From Icerya purchasi (lineage: Eukaryota; Arthropoda; Insecta; Hemiptera; Monophlebidae), in assembly GCA_039619475.1 (NCBI GenBank), contig CM077115.1:30641083-30705082 (forward strand): 64,000 nt of DNA, read 5' to 3'. Shown here in pieces: positions 44,720 to 57,570 of this stretch (positions are counted from its first letter, which is position 1; the number at the start of each line of letters is the position of its first letter). A program made the position numbers and the translations under genes. The notes under the pieces are model-generated. The model searched no databases, had not been told where the DNA came from, and saw only the letters and a list, made by a program, of their open reading frames with translations.

Positions 44720-45045
44720 TAATTGTGATTGACGCATGCGTAGTAGATTAAATAACGTTAATTTTTCGGAAAATTTAATGGTTTTAAACATTACTAGGTA
44801 ATAAAATAATAAAAAGAATCATCTGCAAAGCCCTTAAAAGCCATCAAACACTAGTTTAAAAAAATTTAATAACTCCATTACTTTTCTCAAGTGCAATATT
44901 GCCGCAAACAAACTAATTTACGCATGCGCAAAATAGATAGAGAAAATTTTTAAACATGAGTTCCGTTGGCTCATGAATTACTTCCTGTTGCCGCCGAACC
45001 GGTGTTCGAATTGTGTGTGTTTAACATTTTATTCCTGTCCAGGTA
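44720..45045 (+). promoter_or_regulatory. Possible TATA-less promoter and 5' UTR exon
   Basis: Two ACGCATGCG palindromes (44726-44742 region and about 44920) resemble NRF-1/ewg sites. They precede a GC-richer block (about 44960-45040) with ACTTCCTG (ETS-type) and CTGTCCAG|GTAATG, a good splice donor. No ATG-led frame is present, so it would be an untranslated first exon of a plus-strand gene. The partner exon is unknown. Speculative. Confidence 0.25.
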
Positions 45046-45049
45046 ATGA

Positions 45050-46029
45050 ATGTTTTAATTTTGTAATGCTTGAAAAATATTTAATTTTTTTTTTATAATT
45101 TATCGCGTAGCTTTAACTGACAATATAATTTTTGAGACAAAAAAATATTTCTTAATTTGACAGCTATTTTTTTTTTTTTTTATCCGATGTAAATTGTGTT
45201 TAACATTTACAGTACCATTCAAGTGTCTAAATTTCGGCTTATAGGTAAGATGATTTTTACGCGATTTTCATTATACAACATACCGGAATAAATAAAATTC
45301 ATTTTTTGTATACCTTTTATTGTAATTATTTTTGTTTTCAAAATAATTCGTTATGGTAGATCTAAGATAACTTGCCATATTCACTTGTTTTATAATTATT
45401 TTTCACAATAAATATCTTTATTTTATCTACATTTTTTGTTGAATAATTCGATGTTAAGTTCATTAGATCAGACGGAATATTATTGTTAATGTAGTTCAAC
45501 AATTCTGAATATGTTTACTGTTTGATCTGTATAAATTTTAAAATTAATGATGGAAACTTTCAAGCTGTATTGCTGCGTTTCATTGCTTGTAAATTAGGAA
45601 AAAATTTGGAACTTTATTTTAATTATTTTAAGAGCTGTAAAATAACTCGCTTGATTCTGTACACTTCTCTTTGTTTTAAATTTTATACATTAATTTTCCA
45701 GTTGCGTCAAGTTTAATTTGTAATTTTTATGATTTTCTGCACTCTGGCGTTAATAAAATTGCCAAATGTAATAAACACATCTATGGTGTAACTTAAATTG
45801 TATCAAATGAACAAATTAAAGTTTCCATTTTATGTAGTTAACGATAGAAGTTTAGTTATTAGGAAATGGTCAGCTTTCATTTTTATTCTACATCGTTGTT
45901 GTAAAAGGCTTTCGGGAAGTTTATTAAATTGCAGGGTCATATATTTAAAACAAACGAAAACTAATGTTTATGATTATAGTACTTTTTTTTTTTTTTTTAA
46001 ATATATATTGCTATTGTAAAGGCAGATGA
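45050..46029. other. AT-rich stretch with a doubtful hAT-type domain remnant
   Basis: A short frame (45522-45716) has DGNFQAVLLRFIACKLGKN followed by a YTS tripeptide. This faintly resembles the GNFR-x-LLRF...YTS block of the DUF4371 region in zinc-finger hAT-like transposases. It is too short to be sure. Otherwise nothing is seen. Confidence 0.25.
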
Positions 46030-46985
46030 AAATGAAACAATGCTAAAAAAAATATCAAGTTTATGCAAAAATTGAAACATCACTTGAAAAGTTTAAATTC
46101 GAAATTAATGTAAATAAATCTAACTACATTTTTTTTAACAGACAATTTAAAAACAACTCACTTAATCTAATGAAATTTGCCTTATATATTAAGCTTCCAA
46201 CCAAATTAAATATTTAGTTGTTATTATAGACAATAATTTAAAATTGTACATATCAGAAACAAAATTGACAAATCTATGTCGATTTTTAATCAATTTTATA
46301 ACAATAGCAATCGAGTAAATTATAAAATGGGAATATTGTTGTATGAGTGTATAATTTTACCTACTATTTAAAACAATGTTACTTATGTGGACATGCTAAA
46401 AATTGAGAGATTTCAGAATATACTTAATGGTTATCAAAAAACCATAGCAGTTGATTTATTAAAGCGTATGAAACCATCAGCTGTACGCCTCCTATAGTTA
46501 TCGCAAGTACTTGCCCCATCGATTATGAGATGCCGCAGCATATAAATAAATTTTTAATAAAAAATAATGTTGAGTTCAATCATTATTTCAGTAATGTAAC
46601 TTGAATGTTTTTTACATTTTTGAACATAACGCGTTAAATACCAAAAAAGAGATTTTAAATGAATGATACAAGAATAAATGTCAAATGAGGAACAGTTCTA
46701 ACGGGCTACCAAAACAATATTTCCCGAATATTGATTTTTTTAACGTAAAAATTTTTACCCGGTCATAGTATTTTTAAAGCATATTTATACTAGTTTAAAA
46801 TTATAGATATCGAAAAGTGCAAAGTATGTAATTTTGAAAATATAATTAACATACATATATTAAATGGATGTAATCAAAGTAATAAAATATTTAATAATTT
46901 ACATTTTACAGAATTCGTTTTTTTAATGAGTTCATATATTCGTTACTGAAGAAATAACATATCATAAGAATAATTCGGTGTGTAA
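46030..46985 (+). pseudogene. Fossil relative of the R1-like RT at 24.6-26.6 kb
   Basis: Degenerate plus-strand frames match the intact R1-like protein in order. EINVNKSNYIFFN corresponds to EINENKSNYILFN, SLNLMKFALYIK to LNLMQFGLNIK, and DMLKIERFQNIL to DMLGTNRFQNII. CKVCNFENIINIHILNGCNQ then corresponds to CKRCNFTDNVGHILNGCNH, followed by SNKIFNNL. Stops and frameshifts are frequent. It covers the region from after the catalytic box to the C-terminal finger. It shows that the family has been active for a long time. Confidence 0.82.
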
Positions 46986-46989
46986 TGAT

Positions 46990-49900
46990 ACAGGGGTAAA
47001 TTACTGTAAAAACTTGTAGTAAGTTTATAAAAGTCTACGAATAACAATTGTAAAATAAGATTGTAGGAAACCAAAAATTTAATTAGTAATGAACGTTATT
47101 GTTAATCCTACCCAGATTTCTGGGAATGGAAAAAAAACTATTATAGTAATTTTCGTTATCTGTATTTAGGCTTGCGTTACGTATCTTAGCATATAAAAAA
47201 TAATGTCTTTCATTTTGTATTTAGTTCATTTGAGGTGACCTTTAATATTTAATTATTTTCTTTACGTAGGTGGCGTGTTCTTCTTTTACAAATTTAAAAA
47301 ATTCAGTTTTCCATAAAAACAAAAAATTCATAGATTTATTTATATTATATAAATATTTTTAGAGCGCTCTTTATTTGTCTGTGTTTTGAAGTTTCATGGC
47401 GGTGTCTTTTTAAATTTCATTTAGATATTCACAATATTGTTAATAGAAATTAATACACAAAAAAAAATCTTGAAGCATGTTGAATGTTTATTAAAACTTG
47501 CTGGTAGACTGATAATGTTCAAAGGTAATCATCGGTTTGGAAAGAGCTATACGCGAAACTGAATCTTTTCTTATTGATTTTGATTATTGAAGCGCAGGAA
47601 ACTAAATTTATAAAAACATAAAGGGGAAAAATATCAATAACTGAAACAGTAAACTATAATAACTACTGTAAATTTAATTTTCTCGTGATATGGTGTTTTT
47701 TGTTTTATTATTATTATTATTATTATTGTTATTATTGTTATTATTGTTATTATTATTGTTATTATTGTTATTATTGTTATTATTGTTATTATTGTTATTA
47801 TTGTTATTATTATTGTTATTATTGTTATTATTGTTATTATTGAATCACTGGTAGCACATATTTTTTTAATCTATGAAGAAATTTAAAACTTGTTAGACTG
47901 AAGGTATATAATAATAACATTCATTTACATATATTTTTCAAAAAGTATAATCCATCATTACAGTTTTTTTTTTTTACAATATTTTAATTACTAGTCTTAC
48001 CAATTTTATGATCATATGTTAAATTTTTTGAAAAATACTGATTTTATTAAAATAAAAATCATAAGGTGTGCATTTTATTAATTTTATATTTGGTTTGACC
48101 TGTCGTTGATTAATTTAATGTTTTTATATGTTCTAGAGAAAAATATTTGATCTGTTCGCACATTTTTATTTTTAAAAATAATTTCAAATGATTAACTGTT
48201 CATGGAATCAATTTGTTTTTGTCAATTTTTGGTATTTTTTCAGCAATATGTATATAGATAAATTAATAATTTTTTTTCTTAATTAAAAAAATAGCTGATA
48301 AAATTGTTGTTAAATAATGGAGTTTCTAAATATTGCATTAGTTTGCGGTGCACTTTTATTATTTACTTTTAAATTACATATTGAGTTAAATTTTTATTAA
48401 AAATTAAATTGTTTTCACCATAACCAATTTAAGTTTCACCGTACTTATATTCCTTTTTTTTATTACTCAAAATTATTTTTTAATAATTATCGATAGAATT
48501 CTAAGCAATGTTTCATTGATGATATTCATAGTTTTTGAAGATTTAGAATTCTGGATCCTTTATATATCGGTGGCAATGTTAGTAAGATTCTGAGTGTTGT
48601 ACTTAAAACGAACCATTCATCGTAAAAAATACTTTTTCGTAATGTTATAAAAAATCTTTCAAATTAAAAACGCTAATGAAAATAAAAATTGATAAAATTG
48701 TTTTATTGATGTCATTGCAATTATCGCTCTTTCAGCTGTTGTAAAAGCGGAATATGCCGATAACTGTTGTGAAATATTATTAATTTTCTTGAGTGTATCA
48801 CAATAAATGAGAATTTACAATTCAGTCTTGATAATTTATTTTTAAAGTGCAGTTGAAGTATGATTTTTTATTGCAAATTTATTTATATGTGCACTTCTCA
48901 GTTGGGGTGCTTAATTATTTATTTTCAATAAATTAGAAAAGACATTTACCCGGTTGATTTTATTGTGATGGAAATATAACGTTATGTGACGAAATCTTAA
49001 TTGTCCAAGCAGTTTGAGATGTCACAGATTTAATGTAAAATTAAAATTTATAATAATTTGCGTGTAATATTAAATTTTTTGAAGGTTTGAAGTCACCGAA
49101 AAATTCTACCGATAGATCAAAACATATCTAAGGACTATTTTTAATTAGTAATTAAACATAATTTAGACTAATAAATAAACAGAATATAAATACGATTAAA
49201 AAATTGAAATTGGTTCTGATGAAAAACTGTCTATATAATAAAAAAAATTAACTTTTAATGCTTAATTGAGAAGGTAAATAATACAATTTTAACGTAATTT
49301 AATGTGTGAGTTACTTAAGACGTTGGTATTTAACAGCATTGTAATTCCGTCAATTATTCTTTTAATTTTTAAAAAGAAAAAGTCATTAGTTTGTTTACAC
49401 GTATATTGTTCAAAAATTTTCTGAAATTTATAGATATTTTCAAACAGATTCTTGTTGTATGTTCTCAAAAGTCTTGCATCACCCAAATCAGTCGATTTAT
49501 TTTGCCGTTCGTTATCTGCTACAGAATAATTATAAAAATTCTTACTAAATTTGAAGAAACCATTATCGAAATTTATTTTGCTTTTGCTGCACACTGATAA
49601 ACAAAGGTATAAAAAGAGATGTGAATGTAAAATTATGATTTTCGCATCTAGACTAGAGATTAATTCTGAAATAAATTACTGAATATTTCGCGTTGGCCTT
49701 GTTTATATGATTTGGGACACTTTTATATACGTGTTTAAATTTTCGAACTAGTATAGCGCAATTATTAAAATTGCTACAAATATTGGCTTAATATCAGCGT
49801 ATTTTCTTTAAGGGTATTTATAATTAGTTAACTAAGTAGTAAAAGGGAAGTTGCCATATCTTCAAAATGTTAGTGTAAATGATGAACATAGAAGGCGAAG

Positions 49901-50750
49901 AAGCCATTAGCTAATATTGATTGATCTTAGGAAACATAATACTTTTGTGGTTTGCTTGCATCGACACACACAGAGTTTACAACGAAGTAAATTTATTAAA
50001 AAAAAAAACGAACAACAAAAAAAAATTAAATACAAAAAATAATAACTCATAAACGTGGACACCTAATGATTTACCGATGACTCAGCGTTTTCGTGCCTTG
50101 GTGTTAATTCGATGTCGCTCGACCGCGTATCAAAAACTGAACTAAACTGAGCTACGATTGTCCTTTCTTTATTTATATTAATTCGAAAAGAATAATTTGG
50201 AGCAGAACGATTCGAGAACCGGCGATATATAAAAAAAAATGTTTTTTTCTTTCTATAGCCAAATTTCCAATAATTGTTGCGCCATTGTCTTCGATTCGCT
50301 TCTCGCCATCCGTTGTTGAATTATTCATTTTTTCGTTTTATGCTGAGTCGCCACACGTTTGAGGAAGTACCGGAGTTCCCATATGTACTTATAGTTCTTC
50401 TATTATATCGACAGTTCTTTTAACAGTTTTTCAAAACTTATTAATCCATCGTGTTTTTAATTCGAAGCGTTTTCATGCATTACCGAAAAGGTTTTTCATT
50501 TGATTCGGGAAAGTTTTTTCTTATATGCTTCCTTCCGAATAGTTTGCGTGTTTAATTGATTTAAAGAAAAATCCAATAGACTTTAAAATACCAACAGTAA
50601 TTCTAACGGTTGAATTGACAAGAATGATCTAAAATTAAATTAATGAATACGACTACAGTGCATTTATATGGCTTCTTTGTAAGATGTACAGATTGTTGCC
50701 AGTGCGTCGTTAGTTTTTCATGGAAGACGTTTCATCACATCCTCGCCCAA
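46990..50750. other. AT-rich stretch without supported genes
   Basis: A 101-codon minus-strand ORF (49289-49594) resembles nothing I know and may be chance. A CG-richer island at about 50060-50360 has no frame. A simple repeat lies at 47705-47842. Confidence 0.55.
47705..47842. repeat. TTATTATTG / TTATTG microsatellite
   Basis: About 138 bp of TTA triplets interspersed with TTG at regular 6-9 base spacing; a slippage-prone simple repeat. Confidence 0.95.
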
Positions 50751-50754
50751 TTAA

Positions 50755-51674
50755 CCCTCTGTAGACCGAGTGGGGTGTACAGCCGCCCCAGGCGACCCAT
50801 TTTCATTCTGCACATGCGTTGGCAGAGCGTATGTACCTGTAACCTAGTGTGACTTTCTTTCCAGTTGTGCTTTGCCTGTCGTCCAGAGCAGACCAACTTC
50901 TGAGGTATGTTCACCCTCTTTTTTTTTTAGGTTCTTTTGAAAAAACCTTGTTGGGGTGCGTGTAAACCACACCTGGTACTTTGCGTATGTGAGTTTTTTT
51001 CCATCATTTGGGTTTGAAAAAGTGACATTAACCCCTCGTATTGTTGGAGTGGTATGCCCTAAAGTTTTTGGAGAGGATATGTCATGACTCAGTGGCAATT
51101 AGGGGTGTTGAAAAAACATCTATATATCAAAATATTGATATTTCTTGACACTGAAAAACCTGACGTCATTGAGTTTTACAATCTCATGAAAGGAGAGGTT
51201 GACTGCATGGACAAAATGCGTCATGCATACATAACAAAGTGATTCACTCGTCGTTGGCTCATGCGATATTTGTTTGGTATACTTGACATAATGGGAATAA
51301 ATGCCTTTGTTTTGTTTATGTCAGCTGGAAACAAATACACCCGAGCTGAGTTTTTGAAATCAGTTGCCTTTGACTAAGCTGTACCTTACATGGAACGAAG
51401 AGCTGTTAATATGAAAATTGCTAAAACTCTGCGTTTTCAAGTAGAACTGATTCTTGGAAAGAAAAGAAGTAGTACTCCACCACCCGTTGGCTAATCTGAA
51501 TGCAACAAGATGAAGCGATATCACATGCACGAAAGAAAGAAGAACAGAAAAACCAACAACTAGTGTCTGAAATATAAACGACCAGTTTGCGAAGAACATG
51601 AAAAAATCAGTTGAACCTGTTTGATCTGTCGCACACGTGAAATGGAGGAAGGTATAGATACTGAAGAAGACTGA
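50755..51674 (+). pseudogene. piggyBac-like transposon fossil, C-terminal transposase
   Basis: The left end is plausible: TTAA (50751-50754) followed by CCCTCTGTAGACCGAGTGGG, the CCC-start next to TTAA typical of piggyBac-like elements. The coding relic (51150-51674) keeps one frame through five stops. It reads KPDVIEFYNLMKGEVDCMDKM, TRRWLMRYLFGILDIMGINA, then a C-terminal Cys/His finger (CLKYKRPVCEEHEKI, TCLIC). These are the late RNase H-like region and the cross-brace finger of piggyBac transposases. The N-terminal and catalytic parts are missing, as is a right terminal repeat. Confidence 0.78.
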
Positions 51675-51982
51675 ATTTACGAAAAGACCGTAGGTAGACT
51701 AAGTTTGTCGAAGTTAGTTCTGTTGATTGTTTCGCCATGTTTGAGTTCATATGTTTCTATTTTGCTTGTCAATTTACAAATTTCGTGATGCTAGTTGTTA
51801 GCACTAGCTAACTAAAATATATTTTTCTTTTATTTTTAATGTGTTAGCATTAGTATATTTTTTTTTTTTTTTATTTCAATCGATTTATTTTTTATTTGAT
51901 ATGTTACCATTAACTATTTAAAAGTATTTTTTAATCAAATACATATTTTGGATTGTAGACGCAATTTCTTATCAATAGCCTT

Positions 51983-52254
51983 CATGGGCGCCGCCAGCGG
52001 GAGGCAGGGGGGCAGTTGCCCCCCCCCCCCGGAGTCTTGAAACTTTTTAATCAACTGGCCATGATGAGTATTCATAGGCGCGTAATCATGGACAATTTGC
52101 CAGAAACCCACAAAAATTATGTTTTAATTAAGATTTTATTTTTGTTTAATAAAATATTAAGCCTTTACAACTTATAAATTTTATTTTTCCTATAACTCAT
52201 ATCCTCTTTCTATCATTTTGCTCCCCCCTGGCTAATCTGCTGGCGACGCCCTTG
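51983..52254. mobile_element. hAT-like MITE, copy 2 (272 bp)
   Basis: The same element as at 43892-44181, with exact target duplication ATAGCCTT at 51975-51982 and 52255-52262. A C-run near the left end (52019-52030) differs in length between copies. Confidence 0.9.
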
Positions 52255-52262
52255 ATAGCCTT

Positions 52263-55200
52263 GAAATCTAAAGAATATACCTCTAAATATGATGTGCATA
52301 ATGTTTGACTCTTGTTCAATGCGACGCCATGGCACCAGTGCCAATAAACTGAGTGGAGTAATCAAATACCCCACCTGATCCACGGATGATTAAATAGTTC
52401 CCATTAATCACTAAATATTTGAAAGTAAAATAACCGCAATAGTCAAGTCATCTCTATTTAATGTTAAAAAGCTTTTCACAGTATGATGGTGTCTGTATGA
52501 ATGTTCAACTCTTCCTAACTTAAAGTGATATTAATTTTATCAGTTTGTACTGAAGAACATAAGACGGATTTATTTCTGAATAATTTCACCACATGCGGTG
52601 TATTGTTAGACTAAAATGAATATTTAGCACTATATTATTAGAACGTTTTATTAAATTTGGAAAGCTATACTTATTCGTAATGTAATTAGAAAATTATTTG
52701 AGGTTCGAGGTCATTAAATTTTACGTTGAAATCAGTTATTTCTATGAAATTTACTTTACACAAATTTTTGAGCAAGCATCAGTTGCGCACAATTTAAAAA
52801 AGAAACTTTAATTTGACAAATTCAGTGAAGAAATAAGATGGATAAAAGTAGTGTTGCTTCCTGTTTAGATATAATTCGCTTAGGTAGGAGTTGTGCTTAT
52901 AAATTTGATTGTGTGTTATTGCTACCAGTATCGGGTGTTATAGGATGCGGGTGTTTCAGCATGTTGGTGCCCTACTCCAAATCCATTGGACTAGAAGTAG
53001 TACTTTGTGTCTTGAGGTTATCAGATTGGTTGTGTTTGAGGCCTTTGGATTTACATTTTACGCGTAAGTGAACTCTTAGCGATACAAACATTAGGTGTTT
53101 GTGATCATCACATTGTTGAAAGAAGGAACCTAAGAGTGTGTTGCAAAAATCTGTTATACCAGTTTATGGTATTTCCGAATTCTGCATTTGATGGATTAAC
53201 TCGTCGCAGGATTTCTATGGGTGATAGACATTTCAAAGAATGAACACTTTTGTTAAGGATTTAGAGATTGCAGTTGATACACTGGATTATACCATTTTAT
53301 TTAAAGGGTGATGAATACGTTATGTTATGGTTGTTTGATTATATGATTAGTTGTTAGGTGATGGTATAAAATCACATTCGCGATCGGGGACTGACAATAA
53401 AGGTGAAAAATTTTCGCACCTGGAAAAATTCAATAATTTTTACTGTTTAACGTCGGAAAAATAAATATTACAGGTTTTTAATATTTGCGTTAAAAGAAGT
53501 AGAAACAAAGAAACAAAAATAAAAAATCGCGGTCTGGCTTTATAATAGGAGGGTATTTTAGATGAGTGTTAAGTATCAAAATACATATATTTAAGAAAAT
53601 AGCAAACAGAAGCGGTATATAATAATATTCGGAAGATAACGAATATTATTACGAACAGTTTCTGTTTTTCGTAATTGTATTTAATATTTCATAATTCTAA
53701 CAAATAAATTAATTGAGTGTTATATTTATCTATTTATTAATTTTACACTGCACTTAGTCCGATAGTATCTGTTGCAGTAAACCTTCATATTAACGTTACT
53801 TACCTAGTGTACACAAAGATTTATTCGTTTTCATTGTGAAGTGGTAGATTTTAGTTATTAATCTGTTCATAGTTTTACTAGGTAGAAAAAATATAACTTT
53901 AAAAACACAATCATGAATTGATAATAAAAATTTTCAATAAAAATATGAGTTGGTTAAAAAAGGTATAGGGTTAAAAATTTTAAGCTTCAATGTGCAAATG
54001 CTATTACTTCAAGTTTATTCGAGAAAGCGTACAAAAAAAAAAAAAAAAAATGAAACACTGTATTCCTTGGTAGTGGCAGATTTAGAAAATGGCTGGTAGG
54101 ATACCTATTTTAAATGCCTTTTCATTATGGAGTAAGATTAATACTTAGAAAATTCCTAATTTTGCAATTTTACACAAAAATATTAAAATCATTTAATGGG
54201 ATAAAAAGGACAATTTTTGCAATGATTTGGCTAGTCAAGTAACAAAAAATGTGATTTCTGATTTCAAAAAAGAATCTATTTACAGCTGACCTAAGTAGTT
54301 ATCTCAACTTCATAAGATTCCTTTGATTTTCACAACGTGTTATTAATTGCTCTTTTTCTTCTCTTCAAAATTCTACTGCAACAATATTTTATGATTACAC
54401 GCATAAATTACAAACAGTATTTTTTTTTTGGGGGACAAATCGTTTCTGGTTGAGCAATAAACAAACTGGGCATAGAGGAAAATTTTTTTGGTCGCGGTGT
54501 ACAAAATTTTTCTTGATTCCTTAAATTTCATCAGCAACTTACTCGCAAGAAACAAGTAGTTTTTAAGCATTTGTTTGCGATGTCCTTTTTCTAAATGTAT
54601 ATTCTGTACAAATGTTAAATGTGATCCAGATTTCAGATATATGATTGACGCAGAGTTGGTTTAAATTGCGATATTATGTTTAGACGATTACTATAAAATA
54701 GTTTTCATCATTATTAACAAATCTGCCACTAAAGATTATTGATTCATCTAAATAAGTATAACTGATAAATATTCGAATATTAGCTATTCCTTAAAATATC
54801 CTGAAAGGAAAATAAAAATTTTTACTCTATAACATGCTACCATTAATGTAAGAAAGTCCTTTACTGTCATGTTTTATTTTCAGTTAGGAAAGGAGTAGAA
54901 TCCACTGCTTTTTAAATATGTAAGTAGAGAAAAAAAAACGTTTTATTGTGTTTTATACTTTGACAGTAAAGTAAGTTCTCGATCTTTGAGAGGACGTCAG
55001 GGATTGTGAGGTTAAGGTTCGCAATGTGTACTAAGTCTAATGGATCTGATGGGAATACTGTAGGCCAGTTACAGTCGCCTTTACTTTTCCAGATTTCTTT
55101 GGCACGCAGTTACTTTAGGCTTGGTAAACTTGAGCGCGGCGCAAGTTTGAAACAAGGTAAGTTTCAAACTGATAATCTTCAGTTTGATGGTCAAGCACTT

Positions 55201-56118
55201 TAAATACTAGAGTATCACACTACCAAATGTTGAAATGATTAAAACAAAAAGGCTGATAATACCATTAACCAAGTTGTTCTGCTATTGATAACTGATAAAA
55301 ATCTTGTGGGTGAAGAGTCAGTGTACATTTTTTATGGGGGTAATAAATACTGCGTGTTCAGTTATTTGTTTTTGCAAGAAAGCCGGTGTGGATTCTAGGC
55401 AATGGGAGCGACCGTATTCAGAACGGCCATATTTAAAGCTGACATCTCTAAAAGGGACAGGAAAGGTAATTTCCTGGAAATCTCTGATATTATAATGAAC
55501 GACGATGATATTCTGTTACGGTTCTTTTATAAGTTATGTAATTTCTAAATTCGTTATTATTTACTGTAAACTTGATATTTCTATATTAACATTAACATTA
55601 AAGTATACAATATTATAAAAACGTAATTTAATGCGAAATGTATATAATTTTTGTTAATGTAAAATTATAATAGATAAATGGAAACGTACTCACATCCAGT
55701 TTAATTTTTCTAACAAAACGCACTGTTGTGTAAGTGCTCAATAGTTTTAGTTAAAAATAAAATATCAATGATTAAATATGAGTCCGCTTCTAGTCATGTA
55801 TTATAATTTCTAGCAGTTTTAACAAAATAACTTGGCCGCTCTAGTTGGCATATATGTAATAGTAGTAATAAAAATGTCTGCGGGTCGTTTTGAACACGGT
55901 TGTCTAAGTCGAATATAATAATAATAATAAAAAAGATCCGATGGTCGCTCTAAACACCATTATTGGTGGGTTGCTGTGAACACGACATCAGGTATGGGTA
56001 ACTCCGGACATAGTTATATCCTCGGAAACAAAACATATCTGCGGTCGGACACAGTCCAATGTATCTTCAACAACATATCTCAACTCTGAAAAACATCACA
56101 CAACAAACAAATATTATC
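52263..56118. other. AT-rich stretch, no supported gene
   Basis: Short ORFs at 52838-53071, 55006-55203 and 55304-55495 lack family similarity. Around 54880-55160 an acceptor-like TTTATTTTCAG and a donor-like CAAG|GTAAGT frame about 270 bp, but stops in the reading frame argue against a coding exon. Confidence 0.5.
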
Positions 56119-56126
56119 ATTGCGGA

Positions 56127-56731
56127 CATGGGCGCCGCCAGGATTACACTCAGGGAGGTGCATCTGCATTTGCACTAGGGGGGGGGGGGGTCAAAACAAT
56201 CGACTATTTTTTTTTTTACTTCCGATACCGAAAAATTGGTTGCTATGCACCTCTAGAAAATTATCTCGAAATATGAACTGTTAATATTAATAGGAAAGTC
56301 CTTCTCATCAGTTTTCCATTTTTTCCTTAATCCCATATGAAAAAAATCATATCTTGCCATTAATTGAACATACAGCAAATCTCAATACATATTTTTGTAG
56401 GAAGTTGAACGCTCTACAAAAGAGATCTCTTACACTTTTTCTATTAATCTAACCATTTAAAAGATATTGAAGGTCAAAGTTTGAAAAGTGGAGGATTTTT
56501 TTTTTTCTTCTTAATTTTATAACTCACTAATTAATAAAACTCATAAAATGAGCAATACATATTTTTGTAGAGACCATCTTTGTCGATCAGTTAATTTCCT
56601 ACAAGATGCCTTAAGTTTTTATTCCGACGATGACTTCATAAAAAAACATTCTTCATCGTTTTCAGTGTATTTTCCTTCCCGACAGGGGGGGTGCAAGTGC
56701 ACCTCCTTGCGTACCCCTTCCGGCGCCCATG
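56127..56731. mobile_element. hAT-like non-autonomous element with related ends (605 bp)
   Basis: The terminal repeats CATGGGCGCCGCCAGG (left) and CCGGCGCCCATG (right, inverted) resemble those of the two MITEs, but the interior is different. Flanks ATTGCGGA (56119-56126) and ATTCCGGA (56732-56739) differ at one of 8 bases, as in an aged target duplication. The ends also carry a G-run and a repeated GTGCA(A/T)(C/G)TGCA motif. Confidence 0.78.
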
Positions 56732-56739
56732 ATTCCGGA

Positions 56740-57570
56740 CACAGTTGAATTCACCTCTGGCGAAGTGATTTGATAGATCTCCATTCCGAAAGGCGACAGC
56801 TGCGCGCGTAACTGTCAAAATTTGCCTTATCATTACTGTTTCACGGAATTACGTCGTGTTCACAGACTGCCGCAGTGACGGTGCGATTTAAAATCTTCAA
56901 CTCAGAATGAGTAATATGACACACGAATTTAATGCTCGCTGTTATTTGACGCGATGCAAACTAGCTATTTTATAAAAAAAAAGTGCTGGTAAATCAGAAT
57001 TGCGCACCATATTCAAGGACGTTTTATTGCTTTGTGCGCTCGGAGTGCTGCACTGAGTTGGAGTTAAATACGCAGAAAAGAGTGCGATTATACACACTAG
57101 GTATTATGAGATAGATTACTCGATCGGGGTTGGAGTTGCGAAGCGGATATGGATCCGCAGTCGCTACGGACACATATAAATGCAACTCCTCTAGCGGAGT
57201 TGATTTGCGCATCTCTAGTGGATTCCCTCGCTGCTCCATTGCTAATAGATTTTAGTGATTCATTGACTGAGCCCAGTGTGCAATGTGGGAATTAGGAATT
57301 AAAAATTCACAATATACATATATTCTGTATGAAAATATTTTCAGTATTTTAAAATGGTAGTTCACTGATTAAAACTATTATCGGCCTTGTAGATAGAAGG
57401 AACTAGATTTTATTGCAGTTTGGATGATTGTATGTTATTATTGCATTCAGTCGAAAATGGAAGCCTCTGTGGGAAACGTGAAAATGCATGTTTTTTCTCA
57501 TCTACTGTCTTATATACATGTATACTTCATTATTAGATTTATTATATTTGTTTTTCTTCCGTACCCGCAT
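56740..57570. other. No gene seen
   Basis: Mixed sequence with GC-richer patches (about 56740-56890 and 57120-57240) but no coding frame I can support. Confidence 0.5.

Noticed and set aside
47705..47842. Regular repeat considered as a CRISPR-like or satellite array
   Set aside because: It is a simple TTA/TTG microsatellite without spacers, in a eukaryotic genome.
49289..49594. 101-codon minus-strand ORF
   Set aside because: No recognisable motif, AT-driven composition, no splice context and no neighbours that support it; it may be chance.
55006..55203. Possible exon ending at CAAG|GTAAGT with an acceptor-like TTTATTTTCAG upstream
   Set aside because: The interval contains stops in the relevant frame and the encoded peptide resembles nothing I know; splice-like strings are common by chance.
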